From Acidisoma sp. PAMC 29798 (GTDB taxonomy: Bacteria > Pseudomonadota > Alphaproteobacteria > Acetobacterales > Acetobacteraceae), in assembly GCF_030252425.1 (NCBI RefSeq), contig NZ_CP126994.1, forward strand, positions 1,674,001 through 1,738,000: a DNA stretch of 64,000 nt, written 5' to 3'. The position numbers and the translations under genes were made by a program. Under the pieces are notes generated by a model that made no database searches, was not told the origin of the DNA, and saw only the letters and a list, made by a program, of their open reading frames with translations. Shown in pieces: positions 46,948-55,701 of the stretch. Numbering within the stretch: the stretch's first letter is position 1; each line of letters begins with the position of its first letter.

Positions 46948-47457
46948 TTACTCTGGCGGCGGGCTGGGCTCGGACGAAGGCGGCGCATTGCGGCGCTCGG
47001 CCATGAACTGGTCGAACTCAGCCTTGTCCTTGGCGAAGCGCAGCCGGTCGAGGAAGCCTGAGAACTCACCCTGCTCCTCCTCCAGCCGCCGCAGCGTTTC
47101 GGCGCGATATTCGTCGAAAGCGCTATTGCCGCTGGACGGTGCGGTGCGGCCGGAAAAGTTCGCTTTCCGGCCAGCCCAGGCGGCGGGTCCGCAGCCCTGA
47201 AAGCCCGATTGGCGGCCGAAGGCCCAGCGCCCCACGCGCTTGTTCCAGATCGACACGAACAGCAGCGCAAGGCCGACAGGCCACCAGATGAAGAAGCCGG
47301 TGATGGTGGCGGCGATCAGCAGCGGGCGGGAGAGCGACCAAAGGCCGAAATAGTCCAGCGGCCATCCGGTGGCCTCAGGTGGTTTTCTCGCACCATCCCA
47401 GGGTGCTTGGCCCATCCCAGGATTGCCGTAGGCACCTCGGTTCGCAGCGCCGGACAT
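46948..47457 (-). CDS. DUF2852 membrane protein
   Basis: 169 residues with one or two hydrophobic stretches (LLIAATITGFFIWWPVGLALLFVSIW) and a highly charged, helical C-terminal third (DEYRAETLRRLEEEQ, RLRFAKDKAEFDQFM, AERR), the pattern of DUF2852. Function unknown. A TetR-type operator (47475-47495) lies 18 bases upstream of its start, so it is probably controlled by the preceding TetR gene. Confidence 0.85.
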   Translation of the reverse strand: MSGAANRGAYGNPGMGQAPWDGARKPPEATGWPLDYFGLWSLSRPLLIAATITGFFIWWPVGLALLFVSIWNKRVGRWAFGRQSGFQGCGPAAWAGRKANFSGRTAPSSGNSAFDEYRAETLRRLEEEQGEFSGFLDRLRFAKDKAEFDQFMAERRNAPPSSEPSPPPE

Positions 47458-47474
47458 GATGTTGGTCCTATGTG

Positions 47475-47495
47475 AATGTAAAACACATTTACATT
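47475..47495. promoter_or_regulatory. TetR operator upstream of DUF2852
   Basis: Perfect inverted repeat AATGTAAA-N5-TTTACATT. A second, weaker version of the same site lies in front of the tetR gene at 48187-48205 with identical spacing, which supports regulation by that protein. Confidence 0.65.
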
Positions 47496-47540
47496 TATGA
47501 GCGAGATCGTCGCGGCGTCAAGGAGTTTGCGCGTCGGTTC

Positions 47541-48170
47541 CTATTTTCCGCCGGCGAGGCCGAGGCTTTGCAGATAGAGCAGGACCCCGGCTTCCAGCAG
47601 ATCCTCAGGCGACATGGGCAGCTTCCGGCGCCCGGCATCAGCGCGGCAAAACAAGGAGGCGATGCCGTGGGACATCGCCCAGACATGCAGCGCCACCATC
47701 AGCGCCGGCGGCCGGCCGGCGCGGGTGGCCGATGCGGTCAGCGTTTCCGCCGCGTGGCGTACCACCAGAAACGCCCGGTCACTGGCGGCGAGCAGGCCGG
47801 GATGCGCCTCGGCATCGATTCGCGCCTCAAACATGGCGGCGTAGAAGGCGGGCTCGGCGCGCGCAAAGGCCAGATAGGCGCGGCCGATATTCTCGAAGGC
47901 CTGGATCGGTTCAGGTTTGCCGTCGTGCCAGGCTTGGCGCAGAGCGACAGTCAACCGCTCGTAGCCGCGCAAAGCTACCTCCGCCACCAAGGCTTCGGCG
48001 TCACGGAAGTGGCGATAGGGCGCGCCGGGGCTGACGCCCGCCCGGCGCGCGGCTTCCGCGATCGTGAAGCCCGCTGGGCCGCTTTCGGCAATCAGCGTCT
48101 GCGCCGCTTCGACCAGCGCCTCACGCAGGTTGCCGTGGTGGTAGCCGCGTCGCTGTCCGGTCCAACTCAT
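47541..48170 (-). CDS. TetR/AcrR family regulator
   Basis: 209 residues. The N-terminal helix-turn-helix (NLREALVEAAQTLIAESGPAGFTIAEAARRAGVSPGAPYRHF, read in parts) begins after MSWTGQRRGYHHG, a feature of the WHG-domain branch of TetR regulators. It lies between the aldo/keto reductase gene and DUF2852 on the same strand. Likely autoregulated through 48187-48205. Confidence 0.9.
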   Translation of the reverse strand: MSWTGQRRGYHHGNLREALVEAAQTLIAESGPAGFTIAEAARRAGVSPGAPYRHFRDAEALVAEVALRGYERLTVALRQAWHDGKPEPIQAFENIGRAYLAFARAEPAFYAAMFEARIDAEAHPGLLAASDRAFLVVRHAAETLTASATRAGRPPALMVALHVWAMSHGIASLFCRADAGRRKLPMSPEDLLEAGVLLYLQSLGLAGGK

Positions 48171-48186
48171 GCGACGCGATTACGCC

Positions 48187-48205
48187 ATGTGAGGGAAATT
48201 TACAT
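48187..48205. promoter_or_regulatory. TetR operator upstream of tetR
   Basis: ATGTGAG-N5-TTTACAT, five of seven arm positions symmetric, same half-site as 47475-47495. It lies 17 bases upstream of the tetR start and directly after the aldo/keto reductase gene. Confidence 0.5.
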
Positions 48206-48214
48206 CCCATTCGA

Positions 48215-49087
48215 TCAGACGGCGCGCCCGATCCCATCGAGCGTCGACAGCACCTCAGGCGGCAGCGCGATCTCCGCCACGTCGAGATTCTCCTGCAGAT
48301 GCCCGACCGAAGACGTGCCGGGGATCAGCAGGATATTCGGCGAGCGCTGCAGCAACCAGGCGAGGGCCACCTGCATCGGAGTCACGCCGAGGCCGCGCGC
48401 GACATCGGAAAGCGCGGTCGATTGCAGGGGCGTGAAGCCGCCGAGCGGGAAGAAGGGCACATAGGCGGTGCCGGCGGCGGCGAGTTCGTCGATCAGCGCA
48501 TCATCGTCCCGGTGTGCGAGATTATAGAGATTCTGCACGCAGACGATGTCGCAGATGCGCCGCCCATCCGCGACTTGCGTGGCGGTGACGTTGCTCAACC
48601 CGATGTGGCGCACCAGGCCCTGCCGCTGCAAATCGGCGAGCACCGTCAACGGCGCCTCCAATGAGCCTTCCACGGGATGATGGGGGTTCAACATGCTGCG
48701 CAGATTGACGATCTCCAGCACATCGAGGCCCAGATTGCGGAGGTTGTCATGCACCGCCTGCGTCAGTTCCTCCTTCGACATCGCCGGGATCCAGCCGCCC
48801 TTCTCATCGCGGCGCGCGCTGATCTTGGTGACGATGACGAGATCATCGGGATAGGGATGCAGCGCCTCCCGGATGATCTGGTTGGTGACATGCGGGCCAT
48901 AGAAGTCGCTGGTGTCGATGTGGTTGACGCCGCTTGCCACCGCCGCCCGCAACACCGCAAGGGCGCCATCATGGTCCTTCGGCGGCCCAAAAACACCGGG
49001 GCCGGCGAGCTGCATGGCGCCGTAGCCCATGCGCTTCACCATGCGGTCGCCGAGGGTGAAGGTACCCGCTTTGCTGATATCGGTCAT
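48215..49087 (-). CDS. aldo/keto reductase family oxidoreductase
   Basis: 290 residues, NADPH-dependent (beta/alpha)8 reductase. Catalytic Asp and Tyr in HIDTSDFYGPH, catalytic Lys in VIVTKIS, and the cofactor end LLIPGTSSVGHLQENL. The second of two ATG codons is taken as start, seven bases after AAGGAG (49093 is the alternative). Divergent LysR gene upstream suggests it is the regulated target. Substrate unknown. Confidence 0.88.
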   Translation of the reverse strand: MTDISKAGTFTLGDRMVKRMGYGAMQLAGPGVFGPPKDHDGALAVLRAAVASGVNHIDTSDFYGPHVTNQIIREALHPYPDDLVIVTKISARRDEKGGWIPAMSKEELTQAVHDNLRNLGLDVLEIVNLRSMLNPHHPVEGSLEAPLTVLADLQRQGLVRHIGLSNVTATQVADGRRICDIVCVQNLYNLAHRDDDALIDELAAAGTAYVPFFPLGGFTPLQSTALSDVARGLGVTPMQVALAWLLQRSPNILLIPGTSSVGHLQENLDVAEIALPPEVLSTLDGIGRAV

Positions 49088-49135
49088 GGTCATTCTCCTT
49101 GTGACTGACCGTGATGTAAGCCCTCCCACTCTGCA

Positions 49136-49154
49136 CGATAATAAGGCATAATCG
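49136..49154. promoter_or_regulatory. LysR-type box between reductase and lysR genes
   Basis: CGAT-N11-ATCG, containing the T-N11-A core of LysR-family binding sites, in the 93-base divergent intergenic region. Confidence 0.55.
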
Positions 49155-49180
49155 GCACAGGCTGTGCGGTAGGTCGAACA

Positions 49181-50095
49181 ATGGCAGCGGATCTTGGTGA
49201 CCTGACGGCCTTTGTGGCGGTCGCGCGCGCAGGTGGCTTTCGCGAAGGCGCGCGGCTGAGCGGCGGCAGCGCCTCCAGCCTCAGCGAGGCCGTGCGTCGG
49301 CTCGAAGACCGGCTCGGCGTCCGCCTGCTCAACCGCACAACGCGCAGCGTGGCGCCGACCGAAGCCGGCGCCCGCCTGCTTGACCGCCTTGGCCCCGCGC
49401 TCGGTGAGGTTGAGGCCGCGCTTGATGTGGTGAACGGCTTTCGCGATCGCCCGGCCGGCATGCTGCGGCTAAACGTGCCCGTCAGCGCAGCGCGGCTGGT
49501 TCTGCCCGCCATCGTGCCGGCCTTCCTCGCGGCCTATCCGGACATCGAACTTGAGGTGATCGCCGAAGACGGTTTCGTCGATATCCTCGCGGCGGGATGC
49601 GATGCGGGCATCCGCTATGATGAGCGGCTGGAGCAGGACATGATCGCGGTGCCGATCGGTCCCCGCACGCAGCGGTCCGCGACCGCAGCCGCGACCGCTT
49701 ATCTCGACCGCCGAGGCCGCCCCGTGCATCCGCGGGACTTGCTGGAGCATGCCTGCCTGCGGGGTCGGTTCAAAAGCGGGGCGATGACGGACTGGGAATT
49801 CGAGCGGGACGGGGAGGTGGTCATCGTGGAGCCGAGAGGCCCGCTCATCGTGCGCGTGGGGGAGGGCACGGATCTCGCCGTCCAGGCGGCCATTGCCGGC
49901 AGCGGCATCATCCAATTGTTCGAGGAATGGCTGCGTCCGCATCTGGAAAGCGGCGCGCTCGAACCGGTGCTGGAGCCTTGGTGGCAGCGCTACTCGGGTC
50001 CGTTTCTGTATTATCCGGGGCGGCGTCATCTGCCGGCGCCGCTGCGCGCCTTCGTCGATTTCATCGCAAAACATCGGTTCGCAACTGTGGATTGA
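49181..50095 (+). CDS. LysR family transcriptional regulator
   Basis: 304 residues: N-terminal winged helix (LTAFVAVARAGGFREGARLSGG, SSLSEAVRRLEDRLGVRLLNR) and a C-terminal periplasmic-binding-like effector domain. Closest to the LysR branch that controls neighbouring oxidoreductases. Divergent from the aldo/keto reductase. Confidence 0.92.
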   Translation: MAADLGDLTAFVAVARAGGFREGARLSGGSASSLSEAVRRLEDRLGVRLLNRTTRSVAPTEAGARLLDRLGPALGEVEAALDVVNGFRDRPAGMLRLNVPVSAARLVLPAIVPAFLAAYPDIELEVIAEDGFVDILAAGCDAGIRYDERLEQDMIAVPIGPRTQRSATAAATAYLDRRGRPVHPRDLLEHACLRGRFKSGAMTDWEFERDGEVVIVEPRGPLIVRVGEGTDLAVQAAIAGSGIIQLFEEWLRPHLESGALEPVLEPWWQRYSGPFLYYPGRRHLPAPLRAFVDFIAKHRFATVD

Positions 50096-50149
50096 AGCAT
50101 GGTCGGGGTGAGGCCATAATGGCGTTTCGCTGATCGAAAGGATGCGCCG

Positions 50150-50803
50150 ATGGCCCGGCCGATGAAGATCGACTTCGTGTCGGATGTGTCCTGCCCCTGG
50201 TGCATCATCGGCCTGCGTGGGCTGGAGGAGGCATTGGCCCGAACCGGCGATGTGATCGATGCCGATATCCACTTCCAGCCCTTCGAGCTGAACCCCGACA
50301 TGCCGCCTGAGGGCGAGAATATCGTCGACCATATTGGCGCGAAATATGGCTCGACGCCCGAGCAATCCGCGGCCTCCCGGCAAATGATCCGGGACCGCGC
50401 CGCCGCCGTGGGTTTTACCATGGCGATGTCCGATCAGAGCCGCATCTACAATACCTTCGACGCGCATCGCCTGCTGCATTGGGCTGAGCTGGAAGGCCGA
50501 CAGGCGGCCCTGAAGCACGCCTTGTTCGACGCCTATTTCACGGAGGGGGAGAGCCCCGCCGATCATGACGTCCTGGTCGCGGCGGCCGAAAACGCGGGTC
50601 TAGACGGTGACACGGCGCGCGACATCCTCGCCTCGGGCCGCTTCGCCGAAGAGGTTCGCGCGGCCGAAGATCTGTGGCGGTCGCGCGGCATCAATTCGGT
50701 GCCGGCGGTTGTAATCGACGGGCGCTATCTGATTTCGGGCGGCCAACCGCCAGAGGCCTTCGAGCAGGCGTTGCGCCAAATCGCGGCCGAAGCGCCAGTC
50801 TAG
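50150..50803 (+). CDS. DsbA family (FrnE-like) oxidoreductase
   Basis: 217 residues, no signal peptide, so cytosolic. Active-site CPWC at residues 15-18, cis-proline loop INSVPAVVIDGRYLISGGQ. FrnE-like proteins are DsbA-fold disulfide or glutathione-linked enzymes acting in the cytosol. It follows lysR by 54 bases and may be cotranscribed. Confidence 0.9.
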   Translation: MARPMKIDFVSDVSCPWCIIGLRGLEEALARTGDVIDADIHFQPFELNPDMPPEGENIVDHIGAKYGSTPEQSAASRQMIRDRAAAVGFTMAMSDQSRIYNTFDAHRLLHWAELEGRQAALKHALFDAYFTEGESPADHDVLVAAAENAGLDGDTARDILASGRFAEEVRAAEDLWRSRGINSVPAVVIDGRYLISGGQPPEAFEQALRQIAAEAPV

Positions 50804-50818
50804 CGAGCGGACACAGTC

Positions 50819-51409
50819 ATGACGGCAGTGGTGCGGAGTTTGGCGCTTGCATCGGTCCTCCTTGCGAGCGCGATCCCTCAGGCGCGATGTGACAGCGCAG
50901 CTCTGGTGCCAATTTCGGGTGACCAGGAAGACCATCTGCGCAGTTACTTCGATCGGAATGCGCTTCCACACGGATCGTCGGATGCCACATTCCAGAACGG
51001 AGAGATGTTTCTCTTGCATGCGGACACAACAGAATCGTTAACCATTGCACCGATCCAGTTCGACACAGTGGTCAACATGTCCGGCCAGCACATGCGATTT
51101 GATTGCGGAGTCTTTGTGCTCGACGGTAAAAAGCGAGCCCACTTCGCGCGCACGACACCCGCGACCTCTGCTCTCGACTGCATGGGGCTCGACGCCGCCG
51201 GCGCGATGCCGGGTGAAGGGGCACGGCCGCGTCTTCTGTTTCTCTATGAAATGGACGGCTCTAGCTCAGCTAGTCGGTCTCAGGTTGCAGTCTTGACCTG
51301 GAACAACCGTCGTCAGCAGTACGAACCCGATTGGGCCACGTCGCGATCGCTGACCAGGCGATTGCCGCATCCGACGATCGATGCCGTGCGAGCTCTGCTC
51401 GCCAGGTAG
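50819..51409 (+). CDS. secreted hypothetical protein
   Basis: 196 residues with an N-terminal signal peptide (SLALASVLLASAIPQARC). No domain recognised; the mature protein has three cysteines and a Ser-rich stretch near residue 150. Start 15 bases after the DsbA-like gene. Confidence 0.6.
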   Translation: MTAVVRSLALASVLLASAIPQARCDSAALVPISGDQEDHLRSYFDRNALPHGSSDATFQNGEMFLLHADTTESLTIAPIQFDTVVNMSGQHMRFDCGVFVLDGKKRAHFARTTPATSALDCMGLDAAGAMPGEGARPRLLFLYEMDGSSSASRSQVAVLTWNNRRQQYEPDWATSRSLTRRLPHPTIDAVRALLAR

Positions 51410-51435
51410 GGCGGAAAAGCGTAGCGCATTCCGCC
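51410..51435. terminator. GGCGGAA hairpin repeat between convergent genes
   Basis: Arms GGCGGAA (51410-51416) and TTCCGCC (51429-51435), 12-base loop, directly after the stop of the secreted protein gene and before the end of the phosphoesterase gene on the other strand. Second member of the repeat seen at 46917-46942. Confidence 0.6.
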
Positions 51436-51452
51436 GTCAACGTGGATGGCTG

Positions 51453-52712
51453 TTACACCGGTCCCGCGTCTTCGCGAAGCAGTTGCGCGTCCTCGGCGGT
51501 CCATGTCTCGGTATAGATGCATGTGCCGTGAAGATCGACGTAATCGACGAGAAGCTGCTTGGACCGAAAGGTGAGACGGGCGAAGCCGTTCATGCCGAGA
51601 TGCAGGTGTTCGTCGTTGTGATAGACACGCTCGTCGAGGAAGACGATAGGAACCTCCGGATGCGCGGGCGTCGTCGGCGCGAGATCGACGGGCATGCCAG
51701 CATGGCCGATGCAACGGCCAAAGGCTTCGACACCGTCTTTGACTGAGAATTTGTCGTAGATCGTCAGCCGATGCTCGTGGCCCCAGAACCACAGCACAGG
51801 CCGCTTGAAGAATGTCGCGAGCTGGGTTGCGGCTTTCGGATAAGCATGATCGAAGGCCGAAAAATACTGATGATGACTGAGCACGATAATGCCGCGTGCA
51901 TCATCCTCGCTGGGCTTCAGGGTTTTCTCCAGCCAGTCGATCAGCAACGGCGGCAAAGCACAGTCCGGCTCTAGGATGGATTCGATGAAGGGCCAATTGA
52001 CTGAATCATAGCCGGTGTCGATGCCGATCACCCGCCAATCATCATTCTCCAGACAGAAGAAGCTCGCCTGCTGACCTTGCGAGACGCCGTTTCGCATCTC
52101 CCCCAGCGACGGCAGGATATGCCTGAAATAGGCGATGCCACGCGCATACATTTCGTGATTGCCGAGGAGGGAAAAGCTCCCTCGGCTGCCGAGCGGCCAG
52201 GCGATGGGCGTAAAGTGGCTGCCTTGGACGGGCTGTCCGAGGAAGTTCTCTGCAACCTCCCGGCCGTCACCCATGTAATAGACGTCGCCGAGATGGATCG
52301 TGTAATGCGCGCGAAATCCTTCGATCTGCCGCGCCACCAGGGCGGCTTCGTCCGTGCCGGTGCCCCAATCGCCGGCGAGTGCGACACGCACCTCATCGCC
52401 ATGCTCATCGCCTTGGAGGCGATAGATGCCGGACCCGTGGCCCTGGTAGGTTTGGAACGGATGACGTGGCCCAAAGCGATGCCGCACGTATTCGGCAAGC
52501 CAGCGCCAGGTCTGGGATGAGGCGAAGGCAGCGATCATGCGATAGGCGGGGGCAGGCGCCTCGGGCGTCGCGGTTTTGACACGCGGCCGAGGCGGCCGCG
52601 CGACCTTGCGGAGGAAGGCGTGGAACGGCGACCGCGCCAGCCCTCTCAGATCCTGCAAGTCCTTACCACCGGCCCGAGTGCCGCTATGGAACGGAGGCAT
52701 CCAGTTGTTCAT
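51453..52712 (-). CDS. metallophosphoesterase
   Basis: 419 residues, calcineurin-like fold. Metal motifs: GDWGTGTDE, HLGDVYYMG, LGNHEMYARG, VLSHHQYF and WGHEHRL, in the usual order. About 90 residues precede the catalytic domain. Substrate unknown. No signal peptide. Confidence 0.88.
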   Translation of the reverse strand: MNNWMPPFHSGTRAGGKDLQDLRGLARSPFHAFLRKVARPPRPRVKTATPEAPAPAYRMIAAFASSQTWRWLAEYVRHRFGPRHPFQTYQGHGSGIYRLQGDEHGDEVRVALAGDWGTGTDEAALVARQIEGFRAHYTIHLGDVYYMGDGREVAENFLGQPVQGSHFTPIAWPLGSRGSFSLLGNHEMYARGIAYFRHILPSLGEMRNGVSQGQQASFFCLENDDWRVIGIDTGYDSVNWPFIESILEPDCALPPLLIDWLEKTLKPSEDDARGIIVLSHHQYFSAFDHAYPKAATQLATFFKRPVLWFWGHEHRLTIYDKFSVKDGVEAFGRCIGHAGMPVDLAPTTPAHPEVPIVFLDERVYHNDEHLHLGMNGFARLTFRSKQLLVDYVDLHGTCIYTETWTAEDAQLLREDAGPV

Positions 52713-52757
52713 GCATCGTCACGGTAGATCGCACGGCAGCCCAAGCAAAACCTTGGC

Positions 52758-53831
52758 TTAGCCGATCTCGACCTCCAGCCGATCGTAGCCTTTGGCCCGA
52801 TAGATGATCGCGGAAACAGCCCAGCTGACGACGAAGATGCCGATGATCAGATACCCGATGGTGCCGAAATGGTCGTTCAGCGCACCGATGCTATCCCAGA
52901 AGAACCCTTTCAGCGCGAGCTGGTCTTGAACGAGGCCGAGGCTTTCAATGCCGCCCACCACCAAAGCCACAATTACCGACACGAAGGTGATGGTCATATT
53001 GTAATACAGCTTGCGGATCGGCTTGACGAAGGCCCAGCCATAGGCCCCCAGCATCAGAATACTGTCAGTGGTATCGACCAGGGACATGCCGGCGGTGAAC
53101 AGCGCCGGAAAGACCAGGATCGACCAAACCGATGTGCCGTGGGACGCCTGGGCCGCCGACATGCCCAACAGGCCCACCTCCGTCGCCGTATCGAAGCCAA
53201 GGCCAAACAGAAAGCCCAGGGGATACATGTGCCAACTGCGCCGAATGAGCGCGAAGATCGGCCGAAACAGCCGCGAAAGAAGCCCCCGACCGGCCAGCAG
53301 CATGTCGAGATCCTCATCGACATAAGGCGCGCCGCCCTTCACGCGCCGAAAGGTTCGATACACCGTCACCAAAATCACGAAGTTCATCGCGGCGATCGCG
53401 AGCAGGAACAGTGCCGAGACCAAGGTGCCGATGACACCGCCCACGGCTTGGAAGGCGCCGAACTGCGTCTTGAGCGCGGTCGCTGTCGCCGCGATGGCGA
53501 CCGAGGCCATGATGACGATGGTGGAATGACCAAGCGAGAAGAAGAAGCCGACCGCGACCGGGCGCTTCCCCTCCTGCATCAGCTTGCGGGTGACGTTATC
53601 GATGGCGGCGATATGATCGGCATCCACGGCGTGGCGCAGGCCGAAGCCGTAGGCAAGAAACGCCAAGCTCAGCAGAACCGGATGGTGGTGGAAGGCAATG
53701 AGCGCCCAGGCCCAGGCGACGACATTACCGCCGATCAGGATCGTATAGAGACCAACGACCTTGAGCGGCAGGTTGCGACCGCTGTCGTTGAAAATATCGG
53801 CAATGACTCGTCGCATTGTCGCCCCGCACAT
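52758..53831 (-). CDS. nickel/cobalt transporter (NiCoT family)
   Basis: About 357 residues, eight predicted helices. The metal-selectivity motif RHAVDADHIAAIDN (H67, D72, H73), FFSLGHSTIV and LGFDTATEVGLL identify the HoxN/NixA family, which imports Ni2+ or Co2+. Start uncertain: ATG 53831 or ATG 53816; a longer open frame reaches 54113 but overlaps the divergent gene. No riboswitch or NikR-type site was seen upstream. Could supply cobalt or nickel for a metalloenzyme elsewhere. Confidence 0.9.
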   Translation of the reverse strand: MCGATMRRVIADIFNDSGRNLPLKVVGLYTILIGGNVVAWAWALIAFHHHPVLLSLAFLAYGFGLRHAVDADHIAAIDNVTRKLMQEGKRPVAVGFFFSLGHSTIVIMASVAIAATATALKTQFGAFQAVGGVIGTLVSALFLLAIAAMNFVILVTVYRTFRRVKGGAPYVDEDLDMLLAGRGLLSRLFRPIFALIRRSWHMYPLGFLFGLGFDTATEVGLLGMSAAQASHGTSVWSILVFPALFTAGMSLVDTTDSILMLGAYGWAFVKPIRKLYYNMTITFVSVIVALVVGGIESLGLVQDQLALKGFFWDSIGALNDHFGTIGYLIIGIFVVSWAVSAIIYRAKGYDRLEVEIG

Positions 53832-53913
53832 GACCAGACTATCGTCCTCTTTCAGCACATCTGACGGGCGTCGTCGCGGCGGGAGTACGATTGGCAGGCA
53901 CAGATTCGATGCT

Positions 53914-54327
53914 ATGACATCGGCCGACATGCATTCCGCCTCCACCTCATCCGGTCGTTCGGTCTGGCGTCTCGTCCTGACGGTCATGCTCGGCCTTGCC
54001 TTGGCAAGCCGCTTGGCCTTGGGCGCGACCGTGCCGATGGTTCCGAGCGCGGCGTCTGATCCCATCGGGCGCTTGCAAGCCGTCATGGTCATGTGTGCGC
54101 CGGGGCAGACCAAACCGCCGCAAGCCCCCCGTCATCACGCTTCCTTCGATGACCTTTTGCTCGTCGAGCACGCGGACAATGCCCATGCCCTGATGGGCGC
54201 GCCGGCGCCTTTGCCACGCGCCGTGTTGGCCTGGACGATGGTCGCCTTCCCGCAAGTGTCATGGTCAGGCCCGCCCCGGCTGCGGCGGGCGGCTTGGCAG
54301 GCACGGGGACCGCCAAGCCGCCTCTGA
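53914..54327 (+). CDS. small membrane-anchored or secreted protein upstream of copC
   Basis: 137 residues from ATG 53914 (53929 is an alternative). One hydrophobic segment (VWRLVLTVMLGLALASRLALG) then a periplasmic tail with MVMCAPGQT and a His pair. It resembles in size and position the DUF2946-like proteins of copper operons but lacks their typical second cysteine motif. It is 85 bases from copC, on the same strand. Confidence 0.5.
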   Translation: MTSADMHSASTSSGRSVWRLVLTVMLGLALASRLALGATVPMVPSAASDPIGRLQAVMVMCAPGQTKPPQAPRHHASFDDLLLVEHADNAHALMGAPAPLPRAVLAWTMVAFPQVSWSGPPRLRRAAWQARGPPSRL

Positions 54328-54412
54328 CGGCTTGTGCTGCATCGACAAATCCCTGTGCTGATCGACGTGACGGACGCCGCGCGTCCGTGCGTTCTCGAAG
54401 GACGATACCTCC

Positions 54413-54790
54413 ATGAACAACCGCATCCTGGCGGCGGCTTTTGCCGCCACGCTTTTGAGCGCCACGCTTTTGAGCGCCACGGGCGCCTTCGCCCATGCCT
54501 ATCCCCAAACCGAATTGCCTGCGAAAGGCAGCACCATCAAGACCGCACCCGCTGCCCTCTGGATCGAATTCGACGACGAACTCGAACCGAAGTTCACGGG
54601 CGTGAAGGTTACGGATGCCATGGGCATGGTGATGAGCGAAGGCCCCGCGACAGTCTCGGCGACGGATAGCCACCATCTGAGCATCGCTCTCAAGCCGCTC
54701 CCGCCCGGCCAATACACCGTGACCTGGCACGCGACTGATACGGATACGCATAAGACGCACGGCGTCTACAGCTTCACCGTCGCTCCGTAA
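54413..54790 (+). CDS. copC: copper resistance protein CopC
   Basis: 125 residues with a signal peptide cleaved before HAYPQTE, so the mature N-terminus is a histidine as needed for Cu(II) binding. The beta-sandwich ends with the DTDTHKTHG motif, a second copper ligand set. The signal peptide contains a perfect 15-base tandem duplication (54446-54475), giving ATLLS twice. Starts the copC-copD-sco operon. Confidence 0.9.
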   Translation: MNNRILAAAFAATLLSATLLSATGAFAHAYPQTELPAKGSTIKTAPAALWIEFDDELEPKFTGVKVTDAMGMVMSEGPATVSATDSHHLSIALKPLPPGQYTVTWHATDTDTHKTHGVYSFTVAP

Positions 54791-54792
54791 GC

Positions 54793-55701
54793 GTGCCCAG
54801 CTTCGACCTCTCCGAGAGTGGCGGCATCGGTCTCGTCCTCAGTCGAGGCGTGACGGATGCCGCCGTGCTGATGGTTTTCGGCACGCTCATCTTCCGGGCG
54901 GTCGTGGCGCCGGCGGGCTTCGCCTTGCTGCCCTTGCCCGAGGCCGCCGCCTTTCGGCGGCGGCTGGCGCGCCAGGGCAGTGTGCTGGCCGCGATCGCGC
55001 TGCTCGCAATGGCCCTCTGGCTGGTCCTGGTGGCGCGGTCCTTGGCCGATGCGACAGGATTTGGCGCATCCATCGATGCCGTCTGGACGGTGGTCCACGA
55101 CACCAGCTTCGGTCATGTTCTGGTCGCAGAATGCGGCGCGCTGGTGCTCGTGCTCGTGGCACTCATGCTGCCGGCACCGCTTGACCTTCTCTCCCTCGCG
55201 CCGGGGGCGATCATGATTGTTCTTCACGCCTGCCACGGCCATGCCTTCGGCATGGGCCTGCCGGTGCTGCGCGTCTCTGTCACCGCTCATCTATTGGCGG
55301 CGGGCGCGTGGTTGGGGTCGCTTCCCGCCCTGGCCCTCGCGGTGCGCCGGCTGCCACCCTCCGTGTCGGCGGCGCTGGCGCGCCGCTTTTCACCCGTGGG
55401 TCTCGTCTGCGTGTCCGTTCTTGCCGTCACGGCCTTCTATCAAGGCGTCATCCTGATCAGCAGTTGGTCGTTCCTCGCCCACAGCGCCTATGGCTGGACG
55501 GCGCTTCTCAAGCTGCTTCTGTTCCTGCTGCTGCTGGGTGTGGCGGCCTTCAATCGCGTCTATGCGACGCCGCGCCTGGCAAGCGCGCGCGGCGGCCCGC
55601 CAACTTTGCTTTACGCTATCACGCTAGAGATCGGCCTGGGCTTTGCCGTTATTCTCGCAGCCGGGCTGCTTGCCAGCCTGTCACCGGGGATGCGGATGTG
55701 A
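54793..55701 (+). CDS. copD: copper transport protein CopD
   Basis: 302 residues, about eight membrane helices. CopD moves copper across the inner membrane, taking it from CopC. Conserved His/Trp positions occur in VVHDTSFG, LHACHGHAFGMG, and the helix GAWLGSLPAL. GTG start three bases after copC. Overlaps sco by GTGA. Confidence 0.88.
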   Translation: MPSFDLSESGGIGLVLSRGVTDAAVLMVFGTLIFRAVVAPAGFALLPLPEAAAFRRRLARQGSVLAAIALLAMALWLVLVARSLADATGFGASIDAVWTVVHDTSFGHVLVAECGALVLVLVALMLPAPLDLLSLAPGAIMIVLHACHGHAFGMGLPVLRVSVTAHLLAAGAWLGSLPALALAVRRLPPSVSAALARRFSPVGLVCVSVLAVTAFYQGVILISSWSFLAHSAYGWTALLKLLLFLLLLGVAAFNRVYATPRLASARGGPPTLLYAITLEIGLGFAVILAAGLLASLSPGMRM

